Both the position numbers and the translations under genes were made by a program. This document shows, in pieces, positions 9,591 through 18,402 of a DNA stretch of 64,000 bases (within the stretch, counting starts at the first letter, position 1; each line of letters begins with the position of its first letter). Location: the NCBI RefSeq assembly GCF_016907925.1, contig NZ_JAFBCZ010000007.1, forward strand, positions 124,001 through 188,000. Direction: 5' to 3'. The notes under the pieces are model-generated. The model was not told where the DNA came from. It was given only the letters and a program-made list of their open reading frames with translations, and made no database searches. This DNA comes from Herpetosiphon giganteus (GTDB lineage: Bacteria; Chloroflexota; Chloroflexia; Chloroflexales; Herpetosiphonaceae).

Positions 9591-10562
9591 ATGGCTGTTT
9601 CAACAACTCAAGTCGAGGCTCGTGAGGCGAAAAAAGAAGAATATGAGCGCCCGTGGCTTGAGATTCTCAAACGCTTTTCACGCCACCGCTTTGCGGTTGC
9701 AAGCGTAGTGGTTTTGTTTTTGATGATTGTGGCGGTTACCTTTGGGCCATTGTTTATGCCCTTTGGCGAAACTGATACCGCAGTTACCAAAAAGGATCAA
9801 CCACCAGGCACCGAATATGTTGTCCCCAAAAATCTTTACTATAATAGTATTGGTGGCGATGTGCGAACTGCCGCCGGCACGACCCTGACCTTCTGGCTTG
9901 GCTCAGATGGCATTGGCCGCGATTTGCTGACCCGTTTGTTGTATGCAGGCCGCGTGTCGCTGTATATTGCGGTTGCGGTTACCTTGCTCAGCGAATTGAT
10001 CGGGATTATCATTGGTGTGATGAGTGGCTACTTTGGCGGTCTTGTCGATGCCTTTGCAATGCGCTTTGTCGACTTCCTCAACACCTTGCCGTTGCTGCCA
10101 ATTCTGCTGATTATCTCGACAATTCTTGAGCCAACGGTTAATCTGCTAATTTTGATCTTGGTGTTCTTTAGTTGGACTGGTGGCGCACGCTTGATGCGCG
10201 GCCAAATCTTGAGCTTACGCGAGCAAGAATATGTTTCTGCATCGCGGGCCTTGGGTGCTTCCAACTTGCGGATTATGTTCCGCCACCTTGTGCCAAACGC
10301 CTTGGCTCCGAACATCGTTAATGCCTCGTTGGCCTTGAGCGGTGTGATGATTACCGAAGCAGCCTTGAGCTTCTTAGGCTTCGGGGTCAAGTTGCCATCT
10401 GCTTCATGGGGCAATATGCTTAAAGGTGTCAACACCACGATTCTGGAAAAATATACGTGGCAAGCCTTCTTCCCGGGGCTGGCGATCTTTATTTGTTCAT
10501 TGTGCTTCAATTTTATTGGCGATGGCTTGCGCGACGCTCTTGACCCACGCGCCAAACGCTAA
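9591..10562 (+). CDS. Oligopeptide ABC transporter permease (DppC/OppC type)
   Basis: The second permease subunit, 323 residues from the ATG at 9591. That start is preferred because AAGGA at 9580-9584 sits 6 bases upstream; a GTG at 9576 is in frame but would swallow this site. A charged cytoplasmic N-terminus (about 30 residues) precedes the first helix, then an extracytoplasmic loop of about 60 residues and five helices. The EAA loop is SASRALGASNLRIMFRHLVP, and the protein ends GDGLRDALDPRAKR, as DppC proteins do. Confidence 0.92.
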   Translation: MAVSTTQVEAREAKKEEYERPWLEILKRFSRHRFAVASVVVLFLMIVAVTFGPLFMPFGETDTAVTKKDQPPGTEYVVPKNLYYNSIGGDVRTAAGTTLTFWLGSDGIGRDLLTRLLYAGRVSLYIAVAVTLLSELIGIIIGVMSGYFGGLVDAFAMRFVDFLNTLPLLPILLIISTILEPTVNLLILILVFFSWTGGARLMRGQILSLREQEYVSASRALGASNLRIMFRHLVPNALAPNIVNASLALSGVMITEAALSFLGFGVKLPSASWGNMLKGVNTTILEKYTWQAFFPGLAIFICSLCFNFIGDGLRDALDPRAKR

Positions 10563-10587
10563 CCTGTAATTCTTGCTAGATAGGGGC

Positions 10588-11562
10588 ATGCTTGTGGCTC
10601 AATCCGATGTTTTGTTGAAACTCAAGGGTGTCAAAACCTACTTTTTCACCGATGAAGGCACTGTCCATGCCGTCGATGGCCTCGATTTCCAGGTGCGTCG
10701 TGGCGAAACCTTAGGGATTGTCGGTGAATCAGGCTGTGGCAAAAGCGTAACCTCCATGTCGATTTTACGCTTGCTGGGCAAAACTGGTAAAGTCATCGAA
10801 GGCGAAATCATGTTCGATGGCGAAAATTTGCTCGACTTGAGTGAAGAAGAAATGCGCAAAATCCGTGGTAATCGGATTTCAATGATTTTTCAACAGCCAA
10901 CGACCTGTCTGAATCCTGTTTTCCGCATTGGCGAACAGATTATCGAGGCCTTGCAAATTCACCAAGGGCTTTCGGGCGAGGAAGCCAATAAACGCACGAT
11001 TGAGCTTTTGACCTTAGTCGGTTTGCCCGACCCCGTGCGTCGGATGCGCTCGTTCCCCCACGAAATTTCTGGTGGTCAGGCCCAACGGGTGATGATCGCA
11101 ATGGCGTTGGCATGTAACCCAGAATTGTTGATTGCTGACGAACCAACCACCGCACTTGACGTAACGATTCAAGCTCAAATCTTGGATCTGATGCGCGAGT
11201 TGCGCGAAAAAGTCAATACTGCAATTATTTTGATTACCCACGATTTAGGGGTTGTGGCCGAAATGGCCGAAAATGTGATGGTTATGTATGCAGGCAGGGC
11301 CGTCGAATACGCCCCTGTCCATGCGCTGTTTGAAGCACCCAAACACCCCTATACCCAAGGCTTGATCGCTTCAACTCCGGTTTTGGGCAATGTACGTGAT
11401 GAACTAGAAACAATCCCTGGCCAGGTTCCAAGCTTGTTGAACCCGCCTGCTGGTTGTCGTTTTGCTTCACGCTGCGCCCATCGGATGGATCAATGTACCC
11501 AAGAAGAACCCCCGTTGATCAAGCTCGAAGGTGATCGACTGGTACGTTGCTGGTTGTACTAG
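10588..11562 (+). CDS. Oligopeptide ABC transporter ATP-binding protein (DppD/OppD type)
   Basis: Cytoplasmic ATPase subunit. It has Walker A GESGCGKS, a Q-loop in [12 protein letters not shown], the signature [15 protein letters not shown], Walker [13 protein letters not shown], and the H-loop ITHDLG. The C-terminal oligopeptide/dipeptide extension contains the Cys-rich [15 protein letters not shown]. The start is either the ATG at 10588 or the GTG at 10594; AGGGG at 10582-10586 is 7 bases before the GTG and only 1 before the ATG, so the GTG may be the true start. It precedes the partner ATPase by 12 bases. Confidence 0.92.
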   Translation: MLVAQSDVLLKLKGVKTYFFTDEGTVHAVDGLDFQVRRGETLGIVGESGCGKSVTSMSILRLLGKTGKVIEGEIMFDGENLLDLSEEEMRKIRGNRISMIFQQPTTCLNPVFRIGEQIIEALQIHQGLSGEEANKRTIELLTLVGLPDPVRRMRSFPHEISGGQAQRVMIAMALACNPELLIADEPTTALDVTIQAQILDLMRELREKVNTAIILITHDLGVVAEMAENVMVMYAGRAVEYAPVHALFEAPKHPYTQGLIASTPVLGNVRDELETIPGQVPSLLNPPAGCRFASRCAHRMDQCTQEEPPLIKLEGDRLVRCWLY

Positions 11563-11574
11563 AAGAGGTTTTAC

Positions 11575-12564
11575 ATGACTGTTTCCAACAGTACCAGTGA
11601 GCATTTGCTTGAGGTACGCAATCTCAAGAAATATTTCCCGATTAAAGGTGGCTTGATGCGCCGCACAGTCGCCGAAGTTAAGGCACTTGATGGCGTTAGT
11701 TTTAGCATCAAGAAGGGCGAAACGCTTGGTTTAGTCGGTGAATCGGGCTGTGGCAAAACGACCACTGGCCGCACAGTTCTGCGCTTGATTCCACCTTCTG
11801 GTGGTCAAGTGTTGTTTGAAGGCCAAGATGTGCTCAAGGCAAGCGCTGGCCAAATGCGCGTCCTGCGGCGTAATATGCAAATTGTGTTTCAAGACCCTTA
11901 TGCCTCGCTCAACCCACGGATTCCCGTAGGCCAAAGTATTGCCGAGGGTTTGAAAATTCACAATATTGGCACGCCCAAGGAGCGGCTTGACCAAGTTGCC
12001 CAGGTGCTGGAACGGGTCGGCTTGAATTCAAGCCACATGCGTCGTTTCCCCCACGAGTTTTCTGGCGGCCAACGCCAACGGATCGGGATTGCTCGCGCCT
12101 TGGTGATGCAGCCAAAATTGATCGTCTGCGATGAGCCAGTTTCAGCCTTGGACGTGTCGATTCAAGCCCAAGTGCTTAACTTGTTGAACGACTTGCAAAA
12201 AGATTTGGGCCTGACCTATCTGTTTATCGCCCACAACTTAAGCGTTGTTGAGCATATTAGCAATCGGGTAGGCGTGATGTACTTAGGGCGCATGGTCGAG
12301 CTTTCAAGCCGTGACCAATTGTTCCGCAAGCCAATGCACCCGTATACCAAAGCCTTGATGTCGGCAATTCCCTTGCCCGACCCAACTATCAAGCGCGACC
12401 GGATTATCTTGGAAGGCGATGTGCCAAGCCCAGTTAATCCACCAAGCGGCTGTCGCTTCCACCCACGCTGCTGGCTGGCGCAAGATATTTGTAAACACGA
12501 TGACCCCGCCTTTGAGGAAAAAGAGCCAGGCCACTTTGTTGCTTGTCACTTTGCTCAGGGTTAA
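11575..12564 (+). CDS. Oligopeptide ABC transporter ATP-binding protein (DppF/OppF type)
   Basis: Second ATPase subunit, 329 residues, expected to pair with the preceding one under the two permeases. It has Walker [11 protein letters not shown]-loop [13 protein letters not shown], signature [15 protein letters not shown], Walker [13 protein letters not shown], and the H-loop FIAHNLSVV. The C-terminal extension ends with [15 protein letters not shown], the Cys pattern common to this subfamily. GAAGAGG before the ATG is its ribosome site. A hairpin follows the stop. Confidence 0.92.
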   Translation: MTVSNSTSEHLLEVRNLKKYFPIKGGLMRRTVAEVKALDGVSFSIKKGETLGLVGESGCGKTTTGRTVLRLIPPSGGQVLFEGQDVLKASAGQMRVLRRNMQIVFQDPYASLNPRIPVGQSIAEGLKIHNIGTPKERLDQVAQVLERVGLNSSHMRRFPHEFSGGQRQRIGIARALVMQPKLIVCDEPVSALDVSIQAQVLNLLNDLQKDLGLTYLFIAHNLSVVEHISNRVGVMYLGRMVELSSRDQLFRKPMHPYTKALMSAIPLPDPTIKRDRIILEGDVPSPVNPPSGCRFHPRCWLAQDICKHDDPAFEEKEPGHFVACHFAQG

Positions 12565-12588
12565 ACAGCTTGTTGGGATTACGCATCA

Positions 12589-12617
12589 GAACCGAGGCGG
12601 CTTTGCTACCTCGGTTC
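12589..12617 (+). terminator. Hairpin after the transporter ATPase genes
   Basis: A 9-bp perfect stem GAACCGAGG / CCTCGGTTC (12589-12597 with 12609-12617) with an 11-base loop lies 24 bases after the stop. The following tract is only weakly T-rich. The remaining gap to 12818 shows no gene. Confidence 0.55.
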
Positions 12618-12818
12618 GTTGTTTAACCAGCTAAAGATCTGATGAGAAACCCCATTTGTGCCCTAAATATGGCTTGGCTGCATTCGACAAAAATGCATGG
12701 CTGCGCTACACTGCCTGTTGCTTAAAAGTGATCGAACGTTGCGGTTTGAATAAATTAGAGCGTCAACGATCGGCAAGTTTTTTGGGCTTGCACGATGGTT
12801 CGCCTTGGATTGATGCTG

Positions 12819-14567
12819 ATGAAATTGCGTTTTAGCCTTGCGCTTTTGCTGTGTTTTAGTTTGGTTGGCTGTAGTGTTGAGGGTGGTGCGCCAGTTGGTC
12901 AGCCAACGGTGCAGGTTCAGACTCCCCTGCCAACAACTAATCCCGCCACAAGCAATCTGTGGACATTGGGTCTGACTGAAGAACCAGTCGATCTCTATCC
13001 CTATAGTTATGCGTTTCGGGGCGCTGCGCCCTTGATTGAATTGCTCTACCCAGCTCCATTGACGGTGGTGAACGAAGCCTATACCACAACTGGGGTTTTG
13101 GAGCGCGTGCCATCGTTTGAAAATGGCGATGTGCAATATATTACAACCACAGTTAATCTTGATTCGAATGGCGTGATTACCACGACCCAAACCGAAACCA
13201 TTACCAGCGTGCGCCAGTTGACGGTTACGTATCGCTGGAATAAAAATCTGCAGTGGGATGATGGTCAGCCATTAACCGCTGCTGATTCGGTCTTTGCCTA
13301 TAAGTTGCTACGTGGCAGCGCCTCGACGGCTCAATTGGCCACCCAAAGCGACCTAACCGCCGATTATGTGGCACTTGACGAATATACGACACGCGCTTAT
13401 TTGCCGCCAGAGCGCGATGATCCGAATTATTTGATTACGGTTTGGACTCCGTTGCCAGCCCATCTTTTTGAAGGCGAGCCAAGCGCCAAACAAGTGAGCG
13501 ATCGTTTAGGTCAATCGCCGGTTGGCTATGGCCCGTATAAGCTCAAAGCTTGGACTGCTGGCACGCAATTGGAGTTTGTGCGCCGCGAAGGCCAAGCTGA
13601 ACAATTGCCAAGCACGATTGTTGCCCGCCTATACCCCGATATTGCCATGATGCGCGATGATGTGCTGAGCGGGCGGGTTGACGTGGCTTGGACTGAAGGC
13701 TCGTTGGAACAATTAGCATCTGAGCTTAAAACCGACGTGCAATCCAAAACCCTGCAACTCTTGCAAGCGCCCAACCCAATTTGGGAACATATTGATATGA
13801 ACTTGGCGGTTGTGGCTTTGCAAGATATTCGCATGCGCCAAGCAATTGCCCATGGCTTTGACCGTGAGGCAATTAGCACCACCTTGTATGGCTCGCCCAA
13901 GGCTGTTTTGCATAGCTGGTTGGCTGCTGAATCGTGGGCCTTTGATCCAACCACCGCCGTCAGCTATACCTTTGATCCCGACTACTCGCGCGAATTGCTT
14001 GATCAGATGAATTATCTTGATACCAATAGCGATGGCTTGCGCGAGCGCCCTGATGGCTCGCCATTCCAATTAACCTTGACGACATCGACTCAAACCCCAA
14101 TTCGCCAACGGCTGAGCGAGCAATTTGTCAGCGATATGCGAGCGATTGGGATTGATATAAAGCTTGAAGCTTTGTCGACGACCGACCTGTATAGCCAGCA
14201 AGGGCCGTTGTTTGGGCGACGCTTTGAGCTGGCCCTGTTTGGCTGGTTGCGCAGCGTCGATCCCGATGGTGCGGTGTTGTGGAGTTGCGCTGCAATTCCC
14301 AACCAAATTAATGGTTACTCCGGCGACAACTTTACTGGCTGGTGTATGGATACTGCTGATAAGGCAATTCGTACCGCCACCAGTTCGCTTGATCCCGCAG
14401 TGCGCAAGGCAGCTTATAGCCAACAGCAGGAAATTTTTACCCGCGAATTGCCAGTGTTGCCAGTAATTACGCGCCAAACCACGGTGCTGCTTGCGCCTGC
14501 AATTCGCGGTGTTCAGCCCCAGCCTTTGGCTCCAATTACCTGGAACTTGAGTGCTTGGCAACGCTAA
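12819..14567 (+). CDS. Second oligopeptide-type substrate-binding lipoprotein
   Basis: Another family 5 extracytoplasmic receptor, only moderately similar to the first. From the ATG at 12819 it is 582 residues and begins with a compact lipoprotein signal (MKLRFSLALLL then lipobox LVGC, Cys at 18). ATGs at 12795 and 12813 are also in frame but add nothing signal-like. Landmarks include YGPYKLKAW, a conserved IRMRQAIAHGFDREAI and LLDQMNYLDTNSDG. The surface linker is short, unlike the long Thr/Pro linker of the first receptor. Its place after the transporter genes suggests an alternative receptor for the same permease, but it has its own gap and perhaps its own promoter. Confidence 0.85.
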   Translation: MKLRFSLALLLCFSLVGCSVEGGAPVGQPTVQVQTPLPTTNPATSNLWTLGLTEEPVDLYPYSYAFRGAAPLIELLYPAPLTVVNEAYTTTGVLERVPSFENGDVQYITTTVNLDSNGVITTTQTETITSVRQLTVTYRWNKNLQWDDGQPLTAADSVFAYKLLRGSASTAQLATQSDLTADYVALDEYTTRAYLPPERDDPNYLITVWTPLPAHLFEGEPSAKQVSDRLGQSPVGYGPYKLKAWTAGTQLEFVRREGQAEQLPSTIVARLYPDIAMMRDDVLSGRVDVAWTEGSLEQLASELKTDVQSKTLQLLQAPNPIWEHIDMNLAVVALQDIRMRQAIAHGFDREAISTTLYGSPKAVLHSWLAAESWAFDPTTAVSYTFDPDYSRELLDQMNYLDTNSDGLRERPDGSPFQLTLTTSTQTPIRQRLSEQFVSDMRAIGIDIKLEALSTTDLYSQQGPLFGRRFELALFGWLRSVDPDGAVLWSCAAIPNQINGYSGDNFTGWCMDTADKAIRTATSSLDPAVRKAAYSQQQEIFTRELPVLPVITRQTTVLLAPAIRGVQPQPLAPITWNLSAWQR

Positions 14568-14633
14568 CGGCGTGAATTATGCTTAATCAATGGAACTGAA
14601 CAAATGACAATCAACGTGGATTAAGCTAAATCT

Positions 14634-15578
14634 ATGCGCTTATTAATTGGCATTGTGCTATTAAACCTGGTCTGGTGTAGCTTCCGCCCCCAAGAACGCC
14701 AAATTCTCTGGGGGTGGTTTTTGCGTATTTGGCCCCGTTTGCGGCCAATTTTGGGCTGGTTTTTTATTTTCATTGGCATTTTGGGTATCATTTTGCCCAT
14801 TCTGCAAGGCTTGATTTTCTTGGTGCTTGGCTCGGCGCTGATTGGCCCACGCCATCGCTTGATTCGGCTGACACGCGTGTTGTATAAACGTTTTTTACGT
14901 TGGCTGGCAACGCGGCGCAATCGGCTGCTGGCTTGGGTCGGACGCTTTGGCCTCCGTTCGTTGCGCACCCTGAATCAGCAAATTCAACGTTTGAAGGATT
15001 ATCGTGCGCGCTATTATCGCAAGCATCGATTAATTCGCTTGGCGATTGTGCCACCAGCAGCGGTTATCAGCGAGCTTAATCACTATCGGCTACGCTACGA
15101 TCCAAGTTATCGCCATGGTTTGCCGCCGCATATTGTGTTGGTGCCAAGTAGCCTGCCGCTTGATCGCGATGCATTTGAAGCGCAGATTGTGACAGCGCTT
15201 CAGCAGTATCCTGCGTTTGAAGTAACGCTTGATCAGCTGCAAATTGCCCCAATTCAGCATCGCTTGGTGGTTACGCCCAGCCGCGGTCAAGCAGCACTTG
15301 AACAACTTCAAGCCATGTTGCCCACAACGAGACCAATCGAACGCCGGCCATGGCCAGCGCTGACGCTTGGCAAATTGCTCCAATATAGTAGTTTGGAGAG
15401 TGCGCAAGCGTGGGTAGCCGAAAGCTGGCAACCCCAAACCTGGCAGGTAACTGAAGTCGTATTGTTTGAAGAACGTTTTGGCCATATGTGGCACGAAGTG
15501 CGGCGTTTTCGCTTAGCCCAAGCGCCCATGAAGCAGACGGAGTATGTTAAGATAGATGATATTAACTATTCTGGCTAA
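14634..15578 (+). CDS. Membrane protein of unknown function, PGPGW-like N-terminus
   Basis: A 314-residue protein. Residues about 38-66 form a hydrophobic hairpin (GWFFIFIGILGIILPI, then FLVLGSALIG) that resembles the PGPGW family of small membrane proteins, though the Pro-Gly-Pro-Gly core is not intact. A strongly basic stretch follows (about 70-140, many Arg and Lys), then a soluble C-terminal region of about 170 residues with no motif I recognise. No ribosome site is clear before the ATG. An 8-bp inverted repeat (14581-14588 with 14619-14626) lies just upstream. The family link is tentative. Confidence 0.55.
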   Translation: MRLLIGIVLLNLVWCSFRPQERQILWGWFLRIWPRLRPILGWFFIFIGILGIILPILQGLIFLVLGSALIGPRHRLIRLTRVLYKRFLRWLATRRNRLLAWVGRFGLRSLRTLNQQIQRLKDYRARYYRKHRLIRLAIVPPAAVISELNHYRLRYDPSYRHGLPPHIVLVPSSLPLDRDAFEAQIVTALQQYPAFEVTLDQLQIAPIQHRLVVTPSRGQAALEQLQAMLPTTRPIERRPWPALTLGKLLQYSSLESAQAWVAESWQPQTWQVTEVVLFEERFGHMWHEVRRFRLAQAPMKQTEYVKIDDINYSG

Positions 15579-15616
15579 AGCAATGCTGCTTACACTCACT
15601 GCCGAGGAGTTTTACG

Positions 15617-16867
15617 ATGATTGAAACCACAATGGCAACCGCCCAGCGCCAATTTGATATTGCCGCTGAATTGCTGGACTTGGAACCGGAAGTTCGGGAT
15701 TTGTTGCGCTCGCCGCGGCGTGAGTTGATCGTCCATTTTCCGGTGAAGTTGGATAACGGTCGGGTGCGCAATTTGACTGGCTATCGCGTGCACCACAATA
15801 TTACGCGTGGCCCAACGCTTGGTGGCTTGCGCTTGCAATCGGCAGCGACGCTCGAAGAAATGCAAGCCCTCGCCATGTGGATGACGTGGAGCTGTGCAAT
15901 TGTCCAAATTCCCTATGGCGGAGCCAAAGGGGCGATTGTTTGTGACCATCGCGAACTGAGCAGCGGCGAATTAGAGCGCATTATTCGGCGCTATGTGACC
16001 GAAATTACCCCCTTGATTGGCGCTGAACGCGATGTGATGATGCCTGATCTCAACACCAACGAGCAAACTATGGCTTGGGTGATGGATACCTATTCGATGC
16101 ATCATGGCTATACCATGCCCTCAGTAGCAACGGGCAAGCCGGTTCAAGTTGGTGGCTCGCAAGGCCATGGCCAAGGAACCGCCCGTGGTTTGTGCTATAG
16201 CGTGCGCCAAGCAGCCAGCAAAATTGGCCTCGATTTGGCAGGCGCGCGGGTGGTGATGCAAGGTTCTGGCACAACTGGGCGCTTGGTCTTGCAATTTTTG
16301 GCTGAAATGGGCTGCCAGATTATCGCCGCCAGCGATGATAACACCGGCGTAGTTGCCGAAACTGAGGCTGGAATTGATGTTGCAGCCTTGATTGAGCATC
16401 GGGTTCAGACCGATGGTGTGGCCAATTTGGCTGGCACAAAGCCAATTAGCCACAGCGAATTGCTCGAATTGCCATGCGATATTTTGGTGTTGGCAGCAGG
16501 CCAAAATGATATTAGCGGGGCCAATGCTAGCCGTGTTCAAGCCAAGATTGTGGTCGAGCTGGCTAATGGCCCAATTACGCCAACAGGCGACTCGATTCTG
16601 GCCAATAAAAATATTATTGTCGTCCCCGATATTCTGGCCAACGCAGGCGGGATTGTCGTTTCGTACTTTGAGTGGGTCCAAGGCTTGCAAGAGTTTTTCT
16701 GGACTGAGCGCGAAGTCCATGGCGAGTTGGCCAAAACCATGGAACGAGCCTTTAATGAGGTCTACACGGTCGCCCAAGAGCGCTTTGTGCCCTTGCGCAC
16801 GGCTGCCTACTTGCTCGCCGTTGATCGCGTCGTGCGCGCGATGGCCATGCGTGGGATTTATCCATAA
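15617..16867 (+). CDS. gdhA: Glutamate dehydrogenase family protein (Glu/Leu/Phe/Val dehydrogenase)
   Basis: Expected to interconvert glutamate and 2-oxoglutarate plus ammonia with NAD(P). At 416 residues it is the usual size of the hexameric enzyme. The N-terminal domain has GYRVHHNITRGPTLGGLR, then PYGGAKGAIVCD with the catalytic lysine, and MMPDLNTNEQTMAWVMD. The Rossmann domain has VVMQGSGTTGRLV instead of the common GFGNVG loop, and LVLAAGQNDI where most members have a PAALENQI-type segment. These two departures sit at the coenzyme and domain interface, so coenzyme choice or even substrate may differ. A GAGG ribosome site precedes the ATG. Confidence 0.88.
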   Translation: MIETTMATAQRQFDIAAELLDLEPEVRDLLRSPRRELIVHFPVKLDNGRVRNLTGYRVHHNITRGPTLGGLRLQSAATLEEMQALAMWMTWSCAIVQIPYGGAKGAIVCDHRELSSGELERIIRRYVTEITPLIGAERDVMMPDLNTNEQTMAWVMDTYSMHHGYTMPSVATGKPVQVGGSQGHGQGTARGLCYSVRQAASKIGLDLAGARVVMQGSGTTGRLVLQFLAEMGCQIIAASDDNTGVVAETEAGIDVAALIEHRVQTDGVANLAGTKPISHSELLELPCDILVLAAGQNDISGANASRVQAKIVVELANGPITPTGDSILANKNIIVVPDILANAGGIVVSYFEWVQGLQEFFWTEREVHGELAKTMERAFNEVYTVAQERFVPLRTAAYLLAVDRVVRAMAMRGIYP

Positions 16868-16910
16868 TTGTTAGGGTTCAGGGAGCTTTCAAGGAAATGC
16901 TGTTAAAGTC

Positions 16911-17040
16911 CACTCACCCCAACCCCTCTCCCGTGGCGCGAGCGAGGGACTTTAACGGTGGTTTTCTCATAATTCGTGAGCATTCTACGGGTGCTCCCCC
17001 TCGCCCTCGTTCAGTGGGAGAGGGGGCTGGGGGGTGAGGG
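16911..17040. repeat. Palindromic C/T-rich dispersed element, copy 1
   Basis: A left arm of CACTCACCCCAACCCCTCTC type (from 16911) and a right arm of GGGAGAGGGGGCTGGGGGGT type (ending at 17040) bracket a core of about 80 bases. The core shares blocks (GGG-CTTTAA, GTGGTT, GTGCTCCCCCTC) with copy 2 at 39131-39263. No coding frame is apparent. It fills most of the gap between gdhA and scpA. Confidence 0.8.
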
Positions 17041-17143
17041 AATGCCACTATTTTCCAAGCTACTCAACAATTAGATCTCTGTTCTCTGTTCTATCATGAG
17101 CGATAAGTAATGAATTCATCCCTCATCGCTCATCCTTACAACG

Positions 17144-17938
17144 ATGCCATTAGCAAGCCACCACCCTTATACATTGCAACTACCCGAATTTGCTGGCCCG
17201 TTGGATCTGCTGTTGCGCTTGATTGAGCGCGAAGAATTGGCGATCACGGCGATTTCGTTGGCGACGGTAGCCGACCAATATCTGGCCCATGTGCGGGCGA
17301 TGAGCGACCCCGACCCGCTGACGGTTGCCGATTTTTTGGCCTTGGCAGCCCAATTGTTGTTGATTAAATCGCGCGCTTTGTTGCCCCGCCGCGAGCCACC
17401 GCCAGCACCACCAGAAGAAGATGTGGCCGAACAATTGGCCCAACGCTTGCGCGAATATCAGCAATTTAAGCAAGCAGCAAGCAAATTGCGCGAATGGGAA
17501 AGCGCTGGTTTGCGAGTTTGGGAACGAGTGACGCTACCGCCGCAGCCCGATTTGCCTGCGCCTCAGCTGGCAGCGCATAAATTAAGCGCCTTGGTCAATG
17601 CCTTATCGCGCCGTTTAAGCTTGATTGAGCGCGAAACACCACCAATTCCAATTCCCAAGGCCAAAGTTATTACGATTGCCGAAATGGCCGAATTGATTGG
17701 CGAGCGCTTGCAGCGCCAACGCTATGTGGCATTTGATGATTTGCTGAGCCTTGCCACGACCCGCAGCGAAGTGATTGTTGCCCTGTGGACGGTGTTGGAG
17801 CTTGCCAAACGCGAAATTATCAATGTTGAACAAGACGAACTGTTCGATTTGATCAATCTCTCGCGCGGCTCACGCTTCGGCGAACGCTTAACCGAAAGTA
17901 TGCAGGACGAAGCCGAAAGTATGAGGGATGAAGGATGA
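17144..17938 (+). CDS. scpA: Segregation and condensation protein A
   Basis: ScpA is the kleisin subunit that bridges the SMC heads in bacterial condensin. The N-terminal LPEFAGPLDLLLRLIEREELAI, DPLTVADFLALAAQLLLIKSRALLP and the C-terminal winged-helix segment EVIVALWTVLELAKREIINV are diagnostic. At 264 residues the length is normal. The last 12 codons (about MQDEAESMRDEG) run into the GATGAAGGATGAGGGATGAA word repeat that fills the downstream gap, so the tail appears to be made from repeat DNA. No scpB lies beside it. Confidence 0.93.
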   Translation: MPLASHHPYTLQLPEFAGPLDLLLRLIEREELAITAISLATVADQYLAHVRAMSDPDPLTVADFLALAAQLLLIKSRALLPRREPPPAPPEEDVAEQLAQRLREYQQFKQAASKLREWESAGLRVWERVTLPPQPDLPAPQLAAHKLSALVNALSRRLSLIERETPPIPIPKAKVITIAEMAELIGERLQRQRYVAFDDLLSLATTRSEVIVALWTVLELAKREIINVEQDELFDLINLSRGSRFGERLTESMQDEAESMRDEG

Positions 17939-18262
17939 GGGATGAAGTCAAAAATCAGAAAAGAGCATAGAACAGAGATAGCATCGAAGTCAGAAGTCAA
18001 AAATCAAAAATCAATAGCCTATAGCCTTGCAAAACATAATCCTAAACATCTGTGCCAATCTGTGGCTAAAGAATAAAAGCCTTTGTGTGCTGGATAAGAT
18101 TATATTTTCAACGCAGAGGCGCAGAGGAATGATGGCTCTTGGCTGAAGGCTAGCGAAACATCATCACAATATATCTGTGCAATCTGTGGCCAAAATAACG
18201 CTAATTCGTGCAATTCGTGTAATTCGTGGCTAAAAATGTTCTTCGTGTCCTTCGTGGATCAA
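17939..18262. repeat. Intergenic mosaic of short tandem words
   Basis: This gap holds no gene. It is a string of short iterated words: GATGAAGGATGAGGGATGAA, AAGTCAGAAGTCAAAAATCA, ATAGCCTATAGCC, CGCAGAGGCGCAGAGG, ATCTGTGCAATCTGTGGC, three copies of ATTCGTGNN with a period of 9, and TTCGTGTCCTTCGTGG. The same words recur at 25.4, 26.7, 39.1, 39.3, 51.9 and 54.3 kb. A TATAAT at 18324-18329, beyond the repeats, may be the -10 of the next gene, but no -35 is clear. Confidence 0.8.
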
Positions 18263-18402
18263 TTTTTGCCCCTAACTACTGACACCTGACCCCTCGCAAT
18301 ACCGCCTGCTTGCAAGCATCGTGTATAATAGGCCGCAGTACTTGTTAATGGTTTTTTGAGCCTTGCTGCTGGCTTGCGGCTTAACTGCATGGGAGGCCAA
18401 CG

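Noticed and set aside
14581-14626. 8-bp inverted repeat as terminator of the second receptor gene
   Set aside because: The loop is about 30 bases and no T run follows; it is noted only as an inverted repeat.
16868-18300. CRISPR array
   Set aside because: The repeats are adjacent words of 7-9 bases or long palindromes, with no evenly spaced unique spacers and no cas genes.
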